Under the pieces are notes generated by a model. The model was not told where the DNA came from. It searched no databases and was given only the letters and a program-made list of their open reading frames with translations. Made by a program: the position numbers and the translations under genes. Below, piece by piece: positions 21,830 to 29,440 of a DNA stretch of 29,440 nt. The stretch is from an uncultured Lachnospiraceae bacterium (GTDB lineage Bacteria; Bacillota; Clostridia; Lachnospirales; Lachnospiraceae): contig CAKRYY010000035.1 in assembly GCA_934432885.1 (NCBI GenBank), forward strand, positions 1 through 29,440, in the 5' to 3' direction. How positions within the stretch are numbered: the stretch's first letter is position 1; the number at the start of each line of letters is the position of its first letter.

Positions 21830-22132
21830 ATGTTTGATTGTTTCAAAAAAGTAAATGGAAAAGCAACAGGGCTTTTCGCAGCCGGCGTTTTGTTTGGAAC
21901 AGCAGGAATTAAGATATTATCCAGCAAAGACGCCAAAAAAGTCTACACTGGTGTGACAGCAGCAGTGCTTCGCGCAAAGGAATGTCTCATGAAGACAGCG
22001 ACGCTGATTCAGGAAAATGCAGAAGACATTTATGCAGAGGCACAGCAGATCAATGAAACCAGAGCGGCAAAGGAAGCGGAGACATTTTCCGAAGAGGATG
22101 CCGAAGCAGAAGCTGCCGTAACTGAAAATTAG
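21830..22132 (+). CDS. DUF6110-like small membrane-associated protein next to metal ATPase
   Basis: A 100-residue protein. Residues about 12-30 (TGLFAAGVLFGTAGIKILS) are hydrophobic and glycine-rich and probably insert in the membrane. The rest is predicted helical (KKVYTGVTAAVLRAKECLMKTATLIQENAEDIYAEAQQINE), ending in a strongly acidic tail. It matches the small DUF6110 family that I recall next to heavy-metal P-type ATPases in Lachnospiraceae; that recall is not a database result. AGGAGG precedes the start. A hairpin terminator separates it from the ATPase, so it should be made in excess. Role unknown; an accessory or chaperone-like partner of the pump is plausible. Confidence 0.7.
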   Translation: MFDCFKKVNGKATGLFAAGVLFGTAGIKILSSKDAKKVYTGVTAAVLRAKECLMKTATLIQENAEDIYAEAQQINETRAAKEAETFSEEDAEAEAAVTEN

Positions 22133-22140
22133 GAAAACCA

Positions 22141-22174
22141 AAAACACCTGCAGGAATCAGACTGCAGGTGTTTT
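22141..22174 (+). terminator. Hairpin terminator/attenuator between DUF6110 and ATPase genes
   Basis: AAAACACCTGCAG (22141-22153) and CTGCAGGTGTTTT (22162-22174) form a perfect 13-bp stem with an eight-base loop and a short T-run. The ATPase starts only 20 bases later with a weak ribosome site, so ATPase expression may depend on read-through. Confidence 0.8.
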
Positions 22175-22194
22175 GACGAAAGCTGGGATATGAG

Positions 22195-24315
22195 ATGAAA
22201 TTTGCGATTAAACATGAGATAAAAGGGCGAATCCGAATTCATATACTGCAAAATGGCATGTCATTTGAACAGGCGGACAGGCTGCAATATTATCTGGACC
22301 AGAATCCTATGATTGATTCGGCGAAAATACAGGAAAGGACCGCGGACGCTGCTATATGCTATCATGGCGGGCGGGAAGAACTCCTTTCCTTTTTAAAGAA
22401 ATTTAGGTATGAGGATTCAGATGCGCCAACGACATACCTGCAGAATTCCGGCAGGGCAGTAAACCGTCTGTATTGGGACCGCCTGGTCAGACAGACGATT
22501 TTACACTATGGCAACCGGATTTTTCTGCCATATCCGGTATGTGCGGCAATCACCTGCTTAAAGTCTGTGCGCTATCTTCTTAAAGGAATCAAAACACTTG
22601 CAAAGGGAAAGATAGAGGTTCCGGTGCTGGATGCTACCGCAATCGGTGTTTCCATTTTCCGGGGAGATATGATGACGGCTGGCTCTGTTATGTTCCTGCT
22701 TGGCGTAGGTGAAATCCTTGAGGAATGGACGCATAAAAAATCTGTTGGAGATTTGGCGAGAAGCATGTCTCTGAATATCAACCGTGTATGGATGATGCAG
22801 GATGGGCAGGAGGTGCTCGTTTTGGCATCCCAGATACGAGCTGGCGATCTGGTGCGGATTCACATGGGCAATGTTATTCCCTTTGACGGAACAGTAACAG
22901 AAGGGGAAGCAATGGTAAATCAGGCTTCTCTGACTGGAGAATCTGTGCCTGTTCGAAAGGCGGAGGACAGCGTTGTTTATGCAGGAACGGCTGTCGAAGA
23001 GGGCGAAATTACTGTTCGTGTAAAAGAGGTAAACGGCGCAAGTAAGTATGAAAAGATTATGGCAATGATTGAGGAATCCGAGAAGCTGAAATCTTCTCTA
23101 GAGAGCAAGGCAGAGCATCTTGCGGACAAACTGGTTCCTTATACCTTTGCCGGAACAGGACTTGTATGGCTGCTGACACGCAATGCGACGAAAGCGATAG
23201 CCGTATTGATGGTCGATTTTTCCTGTGCACTTAAGCTGGCGATGCCGCTTTCGGTATTATCTGCAATCAGAGAGGCGAGTATGCACAGCGTTACAGTAAA
23301 GGGCGGAAAATATCTGGAGGCAATGGCAGAGGCGGATACGATTGTTTTTGACAAGACGGGAACGCTTACCAAAGCACAGCCGACCGTAGCAAGGGTGGTT
23401 GCGTTTAATGACCAGTCCGAGGGCGAGCTGCTTCGGATAGCGGCATGTCTGGAGGAGCATTTCCCTCATTCGATGGCAAAGGCTGTCGTGCGTGAGGCTG
23501 TTCGGCAGAATCTGGTACATGAGGAATTACATTCGAAGGTTGCTTATGTGGTGGCACATGGCATTTCCTCTATGCTCGAAGGCAGAAAAATTATCATTGG
23601 AAGCTACCACTTTGTGTTTGAGGATGAGGGCGCTGTGATACCAGAGGGCAAGCAGGATTTGTTTGAGACGCTTCCGACACAGTATTCACATCTCTATATG
23701 GCGATTGATGGCATGCTGGTGGCGGTTATCTGCATTGAGGACCCGCTGCGGCAGGAGGCGGCGCCTGTTATACGGGAATTAAAGCAGCTTGGATTATCCA
23801 AGGTTGTCATGATGACAGGAGACAGCGACCGCGTGGCAAGAAGCATTGCACAGGAGGTCGGCGTAGACGAATATTATTCCGAGGTTCTGCCTGAGGATAA
23901 GGCCAAATTTGTGGAGCGGGAAAAGGCAGCCGGCAGAAAAGTTATTATGGTCGGTGACGGTATCAATGATTCGCCTGCACTTTCGGCATCTGATGTTGGA
24001 ATTGCAATCAGTGATGGGGCAAAGATTGCAAGAGAAATTGCGGATGTTACGATTGGTGCGGATAATCTCAGAGAGATTGTCGTGCTGAAAAAACTCAGCA
24101 ATGCACTGATGAAACGGATTCATACAAATTACAGGCTGATAGTAGGGCTGAATACGGCGCTGATTCTTCTGGGTGTAGGAGGAATTTTAATGCCGACTAC
24201 TTCGGCGCTCTTACACAATACTTCTACGCTGTTAATCAGTATGAAGAGTATGAATAATCTGTTAAAGGATGAAGAAATCGTAAAGGAGAAATGTGATGTT
24301 CAGGGTGACGATTAA
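22195..24315 (+). CDS. P1B-type metal-translocating ATPase with SCALK in place of CPC
   Basis: A 706-residue P-type ATPase. The N-terminus (1-75, IKHEIKGRIRIHI) looks like an HMA-fold domain without the CxxC. TGES (247-250) is the actuator loop, DKTGT (386-390) carries the phosphorylated Asp386, EHFPHS (421-426) replaces the usual SEHP, and GDGINDSP (587-594) is the hinge. The membrane metal site reads DFSCALKLAMP (341-351) rather than CPC, CPH or SPC, so the transported ion cannot be inferred from standard classes. Mn(II), Fe(II) or another ion is possible. The start has only a poor ribosome site. The last 20 bases overlap a CopZ-like HMA gene. An upstream Fur-like palindrome links it to the iron region. 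Confidence 0.88.
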   Translation: MKFAIKHEIKGRIRIHILQNGMSFEQADRLQYYLDQNPMIDSAKIQERTADAAICYHGGREELLSFLKKFRYEDSDAPTTYLQNSGRAVNRLYWDRLVRQTILHYGNRIFLPYPVCAAITCLKSVRYLLKGIKTLAKGKIEVPVLDATAIGVSIFRGDMMTAGSVMFLLGVGEILEEWTHKKSVGDLARSMSLNINRVWMMQDGQEVLVLASQIRAGDLVRIHMGNVIPFDGTVTEGEAMVNQASLTGESVPVRKAEDSVVYAGTAVEEGEITVRVKEVNGASKYEKIMAMIEESEKLKSSLESKAEHLADKLVPYTFAGTGLVWLLTRNATKAIAVLMVDFSCALKLAMPLSVLSAIREASMHSVTVKGGKYLEAMAEADTIVFDKTGTLTKAQPTVARVVAFNDQSEGELLRIAACLEEHFPHSMAKAVVREAVRQNLVHEELHSKVAYVVAHGISSMLEGRKIIIGSYHFVFEDEGAVIPEGKQDLFETLPTQYSHLYMAIDGMLVAVICIEDPLRQEAAPVIRELKQLGLSKVVMMTGDSDRVARSIAQEVGVDEYYSEVLPEDKAKFVEREKAAGRKVIMVGDGINDSPALSASDVGIAISDGAKIAREIADVTIGADNLREIVVLKKLSNALMKRIHTNYRLIVGLNTALILLGVGGILMPTTSALLHNTSTLLISMKSMNNLLKDEEIVKEKCDVQGDD

Positions 24316-24550
24316 GGTAGAGGGCATGCAGTGCGGCATGTGCGAAGCCCATATAAAGGACGCTGTTCGAAAAGCATTTCCTGATGTACAGAAGCTTACA
24401 GCCTCCCATACCAAAGGAGAGGTTACATTCTTGACAAATCAGGAAATTCCGGCGTCAGAGCTTGAACAGATGGTGGAGGCGACAGGATACCATTTTGAAG
24501 GAGCGGCTGCGGAGCCTTATGAAAAGAAAAAATGGTTCGGACTGTTTTAG
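24296..24550 (+). CDS. CopZ-like HMA metallochaperone
   Basis: The start is ATG 24296, seven bases after AAAGGAG and inside the ATPase 3' end; a GTG one codon earlier is possible. The 84-residue protein has a single HMA domain with the soft-metal motif GMQCGMC near residues 10-16 and VEATGYHFEG near 62-71, then a short basic Trp-containing tail (KKKWFGLF) that could touch membrane or pump. HMA proteins of this type carry Cu(I) or Zn(II) to P1B ATPases. The overlap with the ATPase shows tight coupling, and it supplies the cysteine motif missing from the ATPase's own N-terminus. Confidence 0.87.
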   Translation: MFRVTIKVEGMQCGMCEAHIKDAVRKAFPDVQKLTASHTKGEVTFLTNQEIPASELEQMVEATGYHFEGAAAEPYEKKKWFGLF

Positions 24551-24592
24551 ACAAAAGAGGAAAGATGGTGTATACTGATACAGGAGTATCAG
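24548..24592 (+). promoter_or_regulatory. glf promoter with overlapping inverted repeat
   Basis: TAGACA (24548-24553) and TATACT (24571-24576) are 17 bases apart. A seven-base inverted repeat CTGATAC (24575-24581) / GTATCAG (24586-24592) begins at the -10 and covers the start site, so it may be an operator or a 5' hairpin. Confidence 0.5.
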
Positions 24593-24624
24593 AAACCGTT
24601 GTTTAAAGCAAAAAGGAACCGTTT

Positions 24625-25740
24625 ATGAAATATGATTATTTAATCGTAGGGGCAGGGCTGTTTGGCGCTGTCTTTGCGCATGAGGCGAAAAAAAGAGGAA
24701 AGCGCGTGCTTGTAATAGACAGGCGTCCTCAGGTTGGCGGCAATCTTTATACACAGGAAATCGAGGGTATCTCGGTACACCAGTACGGTGCGCATATTTT
24801 TCACACTTCTGACAGACGGGTGTGGGAATATGTCAATCAGTTCGCTGAGTTTAACCGCTATACGAATTCACCTGTTGCAAGGTATCGCGATGAGCTCTAC
24901 AATCTGCCCTTTAATATGAATACCTTTCATGCGATGTGGGGCGTAAAGACGCCGCAGGAGGCAAAGGAACGGATAGAGCAGCAGATTCAGGAGGCTGGCA
25001 TAACGACGCCTCAAAACCTTGAGGAGCAGGCAATCAGTCTTGTTGGGCGGGATATCTATGAAAAGCTTGTAAAAGGATATACGGAAAAACAGTGGGGAAG
25101 ACGTGCGACGGAGCTTCCGGCTTTCATTATCCGTAGACTTCCGGTACGTTTTGTATATGACAATAATTATTTCAATGATACCTGGCAGGGAATTCCGATT
25201 GGCGGCTATACCCGCATGATTGAGAAAATGCTGGAAGGTGTCGAGGTCAGATTGTCTGTTGATTTCCTGAAGGAAAGAGAAGCCTATAAGGATATTGCAA
25301 AACAGATGATTTATACAGGAATGATCGATGCGTATTATGATTACTGCTATGGCGCGCTTGAATACCGCAGCCTGCGGTTTGAAACGGAAACGCTCGCTGT
25401 AGAAAATTATCAGGGCAATGCGGTAGTCAACTATACAGAGTATGAGGTTCCTTATACGAGAATCATAGAGCATAAGCATTTTATGTTTCAGTGCCAGGAT
25501 GGAAGCAATATTCCCAAAACGGTAATCACCAGAGAGTATCCGCAGAAATGGAAGCAGGGAGATGAACCCTACTATCCGGTCAATGATGAGAAAAATGGTG
25601 AGCTCTATCAGAAGTATGCGCAGAGAGCGGAGAAGGAAAAGAATGTGATTTTCGGCGGGCGGCTTGGAACGTACCGCTACTACGATATGCACCAGATTGT
25701 AGCTGAGGCACTTTCCTGTGTGGAAAAGGTGTGCATTTAA
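24625..25740 (+). CDS. glf: UDP-galactopyranose mutase
   Basis: A 371-residue flavoenzyme that interconverts UDP-galactopyranose and UDP-galactofuranose for surface polysaccharides. The FAD-binding loop GAGLFGAV (8-15) is followed by IDRRPQVGGNLYTQ, and HQYGAHIFHTSDRRVWEYV near residue 52-70 is a family hallmark. KGYTEKQWG (about 152-160) and the late FGGRLGTYRYYDMHQ with substrate-contact Arg/Tyr residues are also present. Length is standard. AAAGGAA precedes the ATG. No glycosyltransferase genes are adjacent, so it is a stand-alone gene with its own promoter and terminator. Confidence 0.96.
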   Translation: MKYDYLIVGAGLFGAVFAHEAKKRGKRVLVIDRRPQVGGNLYTQEIEGISVHQYGAHIFHTSDRRVWEYVNQFAEFNRYTNSPVARYRDELYNLPFNMNTFHAMWGVKTPQEAKERIEQQIQEAGITTPQNLEEQAISLVGRDIYEKLVKGYTEKQWGRRATELPAFIIRRLPVRFVYDNNYFNDTWQGIPIGGYTRMIEKMLEGVEVRLSVDFLKEREAYKDIAKQMIYTGMIDAYYDYCYGALEYRSLRFETETLAVENYQGNAVVNYTEYEVPYTRIIEHKHFMFQCQDGSNIPKTVITREYPQKWKQGDEPYYPVNDEKNGELYQKYAQRAEKEKNVIFGGRLGTYRYYDMHQIVAEALSCVEKVCI

Positions 25741-25764
25741 GCATTAGAGATAATATGGAAATAG

Positions 25765-25799
25765 AAAGGACGCAGGATTCTTCTCCTGTGTCCTTTTTT
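25765..25799. terminator. Convergent terminator between glf and aroA
   Basis: AAAGGACGCAGGA (25765-25777) pairs with TCCTGTGTCCTTT (25784-25796) with one G-T wobble, followed by a T-run to 25799. The minus-strand reading also ends in a T-rich stretch, so it can serve both glf and aroA. Confidence 0.85.
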
Positions 25800-25809
25800 A
25801 TGTAATCAA

Positions 25810-27099
25810 TTAAAAGGTTTCGCACAGATGCTTGAGGTCCTCATAAAATGCAGGATAGGAGATGCTGACACATTCTGCGCCGGAAATACTGGTTTCACCC
25901 TCTGCACAGAGAGCGGCGATGGCAAAGCTCATTGCGATGCGGTGGTCGGCATGTGCGTCGACAGGAGCGCCGTGAAGCGGCTTCCCACCGTGTATAATCA
26001 TACCATCCTTGGTGCCTTCAATATCACAGCCCATCCGACGAAGATTTTCAACCATAACATCAATGCGGTTGGATTCCTTTACCTTTAATTCAGCAGCATC
26101 GCGGATAATGGTAGTTCCCTGAGCATAAGCTGCCATAATTGCAATAATCGGGATTTCATCAATCAGAGTAGGAATTAAATCGCCGCCGATTTCCACAGCA
26201 TGAAGCGTGCTGGAACGAACCAGAATATCGGCTGTCTTTTCGCCACCGGAGGTTCTTATGTTTTCTAAAGTCAGTTGTGCGCCCATTGCCTGAGCAACCC
26301 TTAGGATGCCGTCTCTTGTAGGATTGATGCCGACATTCTGAATCAGGATTTCAGAGTTTGGAACCAGCGTTCCTGCCGCGATAAAGTAGGCGGCGGAGGA
26401 AATGTCTCCGGGTACGGAAATTTGTCTGCAGGTCAGGCGGCTGCCCGGTGTCAGAGTGGCAGTGTTTTTTGTTGTTACGATGTCAGCGCCAAATTCCCGC
26501 AGCATAAGCTCAGTATGGTTACGGCTTAAGGAAGGCTCTGTGACACTTGTTATGCCGTCTGCATACAGACCTGCGAGCAGGATAGAAGACTTCACCTGTG
26601 CAGAGGCAACCGGTGAGTTATAATGGATGCCGTGAAGTAACGTGCCATCTATCAAAAGTGGTGCACAGCCATTATCACGTTCGCTTCTAATCCGTGCGCC
26701 CATCTGGGTAAGCGGCTCTATGATTCGTTTCATAGGGCGGCTTTGGATAGAAGCGTCACCTGTCAGCCGAGTAGAAAAGGGCTGTGCAGCAAGAATGCCG
26801 GAAATCAGTCTGGTTGTGGTTCCACTGTTGCCGGTATCCAGTGTAGCCATTGGGGCATGCAGTCCATGCAGTCCACGTCCTCTTACGATGACCCGGCCTT
26901 CGCCGGAGGAGAGTGTAATATCGATTCCCATAGCACGGAAGCAGCCTATTGTAGAAAGACAGTCTGCACCCTCCAGAAAGTGGGAAATTTCGGAAATGCC
27001 ATCAGCCAGAGATGCAAACATAACACTGCGGTGCGAGATGGATTTATCACCGGGGACAATCATACTGCCGTGCAGTTTTTTAACTTTGTGAAAATTCAT
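25810..27099 (-). CDS. aroA: 3-phosphoshikimate 1-carboxyvinyltransferase (EPSP synthase)
   Basis: A 429-residue shikimate-pathway enzyme that transfers enolpyruvyl from PEP to shikimate-3-phosphate. PGDKSISHR (16-24) is the phosphate/PEP-contact motif, DTGNSGTTTRL (near 88-98) the second signature, RPMKRI follows, and the late LKVKESNRID and DHRIAMSFA segments are complete. The Asp-Ile-His variant PGDKSISHR with NSGTT resembles class II (glyphosate-tolerant type) enzymes more than the E. coli type PGSKSVSNR. That is a family-level remark; no tolerance is claimed. AAAGGA precedes the ATG. It follows tyrA by 30 bp on the same strand, a two-gene aromatic amino acid operon. Confidence 0.96.
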   Translation of the reverse strand: MNFHKVKKLHGSMIVPGDKSISHRSVMFASLADGISEISHFLEGADCLSTIGCFRAMGIDITLSSGEGRVIVRGRGLHGLHAPMATLDTGNSGTTTRLISGILAAQPFSTRLTGDASIQSRPMKRIIEPLTQMGARIRSERDNGCAPLLIDGTLLHGIHYNSPVASAQVKSSILLAGLYADGITSVTEPSLSRNHTELMLREFGADIVTTKNTATLTPGSRLTCRQISVPGDISSAAYFIAAGTLVPNSEILIQNVGINPTRDGILRVAQAMGAQLTLENIRTSGGEKTADILVRSSTLHAVEIGGDLIPTLIDEIPIIAIMAAYAQGTTIIRDAAELKVKESNRIDVMVENLRRMGCDIEGTKDGMIIHGGKPLHGAPVDAHADHRIAMSFAIAALCAEGETSISGAECVSISYPAFYEDLKHLCETF

Positions 27100-27129
27100 A
27101 TCGGAATCCTTTCTGTGGTTTCTTTTATA

Positions 27130-28230
27130 TTATTTCTTTTCGTACATGCTGTAGCCCTTGTTCTTTAGGATAGAAACAGCGGCATTCATGCCTTCTTCTT
27201 CATAAAATTCCACCCGTAGAACACCTTCTTCATATTCCCGGTTGTGGGTAATGCCAATGTTTTTGATGCTGATGCCGTTTAATGCGAGGATTGTAGCAAT
27301 AGATGCAATAGCGCCCGGTTCATCGGCAATGTCAATCTGGATAGAGAACACCTTTTTGATCGGACCGCTGGAAGCCTCAATAAAGGAATCGCGGTAAATG
27401 CGTGCTCCGTCAAAAAACTGATAAATATCATCGGCAGCCTTTGTGTCAATCTGCATCTGTATTTTTTTCAGCATTTCTATATAAGAAGTGAGAAGCGTAG
27501 ATATATTTTCAGGGTTTGCCATGCAGATTTGCTGCCACATAACGGAGGAAGAGGACGCAATCCGCGTAATATCCTTGAAGCCTCCTGCGGCAATCAGCTT
27601 CATGATACCGTCCTTTGAATCGGAATCCCGAACCAGATTTACCAGTGAGGACGCAATTACATGAGGAAGGTGACTGATAGCGGCGGTAACCCAGTCGTGC
27701 TGCTCATAGGACAGTACGAGAGGGATTGCGCCCATGCAGGTAACCAGTTCCTGATAAAAAGCAAGTTTTTGGGAGGAGGTTTCCTCTGTTGGCGTCAGAA
27801 TATAGTAAGCATTTTCCAAAAGCCTTGCTTTTGCATTGATATAACCATAGCGTTCGCTGCCTGCCATTGGATGCCCGCCGATAAAACGGTCCTTCAGACC
27901 AAGCGCTTCAATCTGTCTGTGGATTCCGGTTTTGACACTGCCGACATCGGTCAGAATACAATCCTTGGAAAGAAAGGGAATCAGGCTGCGGAGATTTTCA
28001 TCATTACAGGATACCGGAGCGCAGAGAAACAAAATATCGCAGACTGAAAAGGACGCATCGATACCGGAAACGGCAGTGTCCACAATGCCGTCCTTAACAG
28101 AGCGCTGCAGAGTATCTTCATTTGTATCGTAAGCATATATGGTAATTTCACTCAGATTCTTTTTCAATGCTTTGGCAATCGAGCCGCCGATTAAGCCAAG
28201 CCCGATAAAACCACAGGAAACAGGTCTCAT
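27130..28230 (-). CDS. tyrA: Prephenate dehydrogenase with C-terminal ACT domain
   Basis: A 366-residue NAD(P)-dependent enzyme converting prephenate to 4-hydroxyphenylpyruvate in tyrosine synthesis. The Rossmann loop GFIGLGLIGGS is at 7-17, and LTDVGSVKTGI and GGHPMAGSERYGY (about 117-129) hold catalytic-site residues including the conserved His. HLPHVIASSL follows. Residues about 290-366 form an ACT domain (FSIQIDIADEPGAIASIATILALNGISIKNIGI) that probably gives feedback control by tyrosine. AAAGGAG precedes the ATG. It is the first gene of the tyrA-aroA operon. Its upstream gap of about 270 bp, shared with the divergent EF-G-like gene, holds no other gene. Confidence 0.95.
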   Translation of the reverse strand: MRPVSCGFIGLGLIGGSIAKALKKNLSEITIYAYDTNEDTLQRSVKDGIVDTAVSGIDASFSVCDILFLCAPVSCNDENLRSLIPFLSKDCILTDVGSVKTGIHRQIEALGLKDRFIGGHPMAGSERYGYINAKARLLENAYYILTPTEETSSQKLAFYQELVTCMGAIPLVLSYEQHDWVTAAISHLPHVIASSLVNLVRDSDSKDGIMKLIAAGGFKDITRIASSSSVMWQQICMANPENISTLLTSYIEMLKKIQMQIDTKAADDIYQFFDGARIYRDSFIEASSGPIKKVFSIQIDIADEPGAIASIATILALNGISIKNIGITHNREYEEGVLRVEFYEEEGMNAAVSILKNKGYSMYEKK

Positions 28231-28387
28231 GGCTTCTCCTTTATTTTGTAAAATCAGTCAATCGTTTTAAATCTATATATATAATAGGAACGTACAAACT
28301 CCTTTTTATGGTAGCACTAAGAGGCTGTTTGGGCAAGCCTGCAGAAAAGAAGAAAAATAAAATGTTGTTGAAAATGTGCAAAGTTAC

Positions 28388-28416
28388 TTGTAATTTATAG
28401 ACTAATTTAGTAAAAT
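28388..28416 (+). promoter_or_regulatory. Promoter of the EF-G-like gene
   Basis: TTGTAA (28388-28393) and TAAAAT (28411-28416) are 17 bases apart; the leader to ATG 28504 is about 80 bases with no obvious hairpin. Confidence 0.55.
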
Positions 28417-28503
28417 GTATACATGGGGAAAGTGAAAAGATAAAAAATTCCTATCACATCTTGGCATAATACCCAAAAACAGCATAAAATGGAGGGAATT
28501 TAC

Positions 28504-29440
28504 ATGAATGTTTACACAACTGACAAAATTCGCAACGTAGTGTTGCTTGGACACGGCGGAGCCGGTAAAACCAGTCTGGCAGAGGCAATGGCATATCTGG
28601 CAGGACTTACTTCCCGTATGGGAAAGGTTACAGATGGAAATACCGTCAGTGATTTTGGAAAAGAAGAGCAGAAAAGAAAATTCTCAATCAGTACCTCTGT
28701 GATTCCGCTGGAATGGGAAAATGTAAAGATCAATATTCTGGATACACCGGGCTACTTTGATTTTGTAGGAGAGGTAGAGGAGGCAGTCAGTGCGGCGGAT
28801 GCAGCGGTAATCGTTGTATCTGGTAAAGCCGGTGTGGAGGTCGGCACGGAAAAGGCATGGGATTTGTGCGAGAAGTATAAGCTGCCAAGAATGATTTTTG
28901 TTACCGATATGGATTTGGATAATGCTTCCTACCGCCAGGTAGTAGAGGATATGACTGATAAATATGGTAAAAAGATGGCACCTTTCCATCTGCCAATCCG
29001 TGAAAATGAAAAATTCGTAGGCTATATCAATGTCATCAGTGAAACAGGACACAGATGGAAGGACAAAGAGGTTATCGACTGTGAAATCCCTGAATACAGC
29101 AAACCGAATTTGCAGATATGCAGAGATACGCTGATGGAGTCAGTGGCCGAAACGAGTGAAGAATTTATGGATCGTTATTTTGCAGGGGATACCTTCTCTG
29201 AGGCAGAAATCCGTGCAGCGGTTCGTACAAATGTTATGGATGGAACGATTGTTCCGATGTCGATGGGCTCCAATATTCTCTGTCAGGGTATTTATACACT
29301 GCTTGATGATATTGTGAAATATTTCCCAAGTCCGGAAAACCGCGAGGTGGCAGGCATCAATTTAAGGACCAACGAGATTTTCCAAGCAGATTATGATTTC
29401 TCCAAATCAAAATCCGCATACATCTTCAAGACCATTGTAG
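28504..29440 (+). CDS. EF-G-like translation-factor GTPase (EF-G2 type), 3' end outside window
   Basis: A frame open to the right edge, 312 codons seen of an expected 690 or so. ATG 28504 follows GGAGGG (28491-28496). The G domain has G1 GHGGAGKTS (16-24) and G3 DTPGYFDF (80-87), with EEAVSAADAAVIVVSGKAGVEVGTEKAW matching the EF-G family. The FHLPIRENEKFVGYINVI segment near 158-175 is typical of the clostridial EF-G2-like paralogue rather than the main fusA. The G4 position reads TDMD (134-137) instead of NKMD, so base recognition is altered. It stands alone with its own promoter, away from rpsL/rpsG/tuf, again favouring a paralogue. Possible roles are a back-up or stress translocase; none is shown. 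Confidence 0.85.
   Translation, partial: MNVYTTDKIRNVVLLGHGGAGKTSLAEAMAYLAGLTSRMGKVTDGNTVSDFGKEEQKRKFSISTSVIPLEWENVKINILDTPGYFDFVGEVEEAVSAADAAVIVVSGKAGVEVGTEKAWDLCEKYKLPRMIFVTDMDLDNASYRQVVEDMTDKYGKKMAPFHLPIRENEKFVGYINVISETGHRWKDKEVIDCEIPEYSKPNLQICRDTLMESVAETSEEFMDRYFAGDTFSEAEIRAAVRTNVMDGTIVPMSMGSNILCQGIYTLLDDIVKYFPSPENREVAGINLRTNEIFQADYDFSKSKSAYIFKTIV

Noticed and set aside
24575..24592. Hairpin CTGATAC/GTATCAG as a terminator for the HMA gene
   Set aside because: The stem is only seven bases, has no T-run and overlaps a promoter -10, so an operator or leader hairpin is more likely.
24868..25692. Long open frame on the minus strand inside glf (about 274 codons)
   Set aside because: It is antisense to a complete, well-recognised glf, has Ile/Leu/Arg-rich composition typical of a reverse-frame shadow, and no ribosome site or family motif.
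1..29440. CRISPR arrays, tRNA/rRNA genes, insertion sequences, prophage genes
   Set aside because: No regularly spaced repeats, cloverleaf-like sequences, transposase or integrase motifs were seen on either strand by reading; a dedicated scan was not possible.

Overview
The window looks like chromosomal DNA of a gut-type Firmicute, most probably a member of the Lachnospiraceae (Clostridia). The support is moderate GC with AT-rich intergenic gaps, strong AGGAGG ribosome binding sites, the split double-FeoA/FeoB/Cys-rich-tail iron cassette, a DUF3793 protein, a DUF6110 protein beside a P-type ATPase, and a TrpB2-type enzyme. No tRNA, rRNA, CRISPR array, transposase or prophage gene was seen. 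The species cannot be named from the sequence alone.

Layout. (1) 1-3.6 kb: the 3' part of an Asp-box protein cut by the window edge, a secreted CAP-domain protein with two tandem repeats, and a PLP-dependent TrpB2. (2) 3.6-8.5 kb: a 26-codon remnant of pdxS on the minus strand lies back-to-back with an intact pdxR-type MocR regulator, followed by a MATE exporter, a TetR regulator with a GNAT-like C-terminus, and tcdA. (3) 8.5-16.9 kb: a minus-strand LacI regulator diverges from a seven-gene operon made of a lipoprotein binding protein, a double-domain ATPase, two RbsC-type permeases, an AllA-fold cupin, DhaK and DhaL. It has a sigma-A promoter with tandem operator-like repeats at its start and a strong terminator at its end. 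(4) 17-22 kb: the iron region feoA-feoA-feoB, a 45-residue Cys/His-rich membrane peptide, a Cys-rich Fur-like protein, flavodoxin and DUF3793. Three sites of the form GTTAG-N6-CTAAC/T precede feoA, feoB and flavodoxin, and a near-consensus 7-1-7 Fur box sits in the feoA leader. (5) 21.8-24.6 kb: DUF6110, a P1B-type ATPase with SCALK in place of CPC, and a CopZ-like HMA protein, preceded by another 7-1-7 palindrome. (6) 24.6-29.4 kb: glf (UDP-galactopyranose mutase), convergent aroA and tyrA on the minus strand, and the first 312 codons of an EF-G-like GTPase that runs off the window.

How the genes work together. Region 3 reads as an import-and-phosphorylate system for an unidentified short sugar or keto compound: ABC uptake, a cupin that may isomerise or process it, then a DhaK/DhaL kinase, probably under the neighbouring LacI protein. 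Regions 4 and 5 read as one metal-responsive block covering ferrous iron import, flavodoxin as a ferredoxin substitute, and a metal ATPase. The strongest unusual observations are the decayed pdxS next to a surviving pdxR, the shared N6-gap palindrome beside an atypical Fur-like protein, the AllA-DhaK-DhaL operon of unknown substrate, the TetR-GNAT fusion, and an EF-G-like protein with a degenerate G4 motif.
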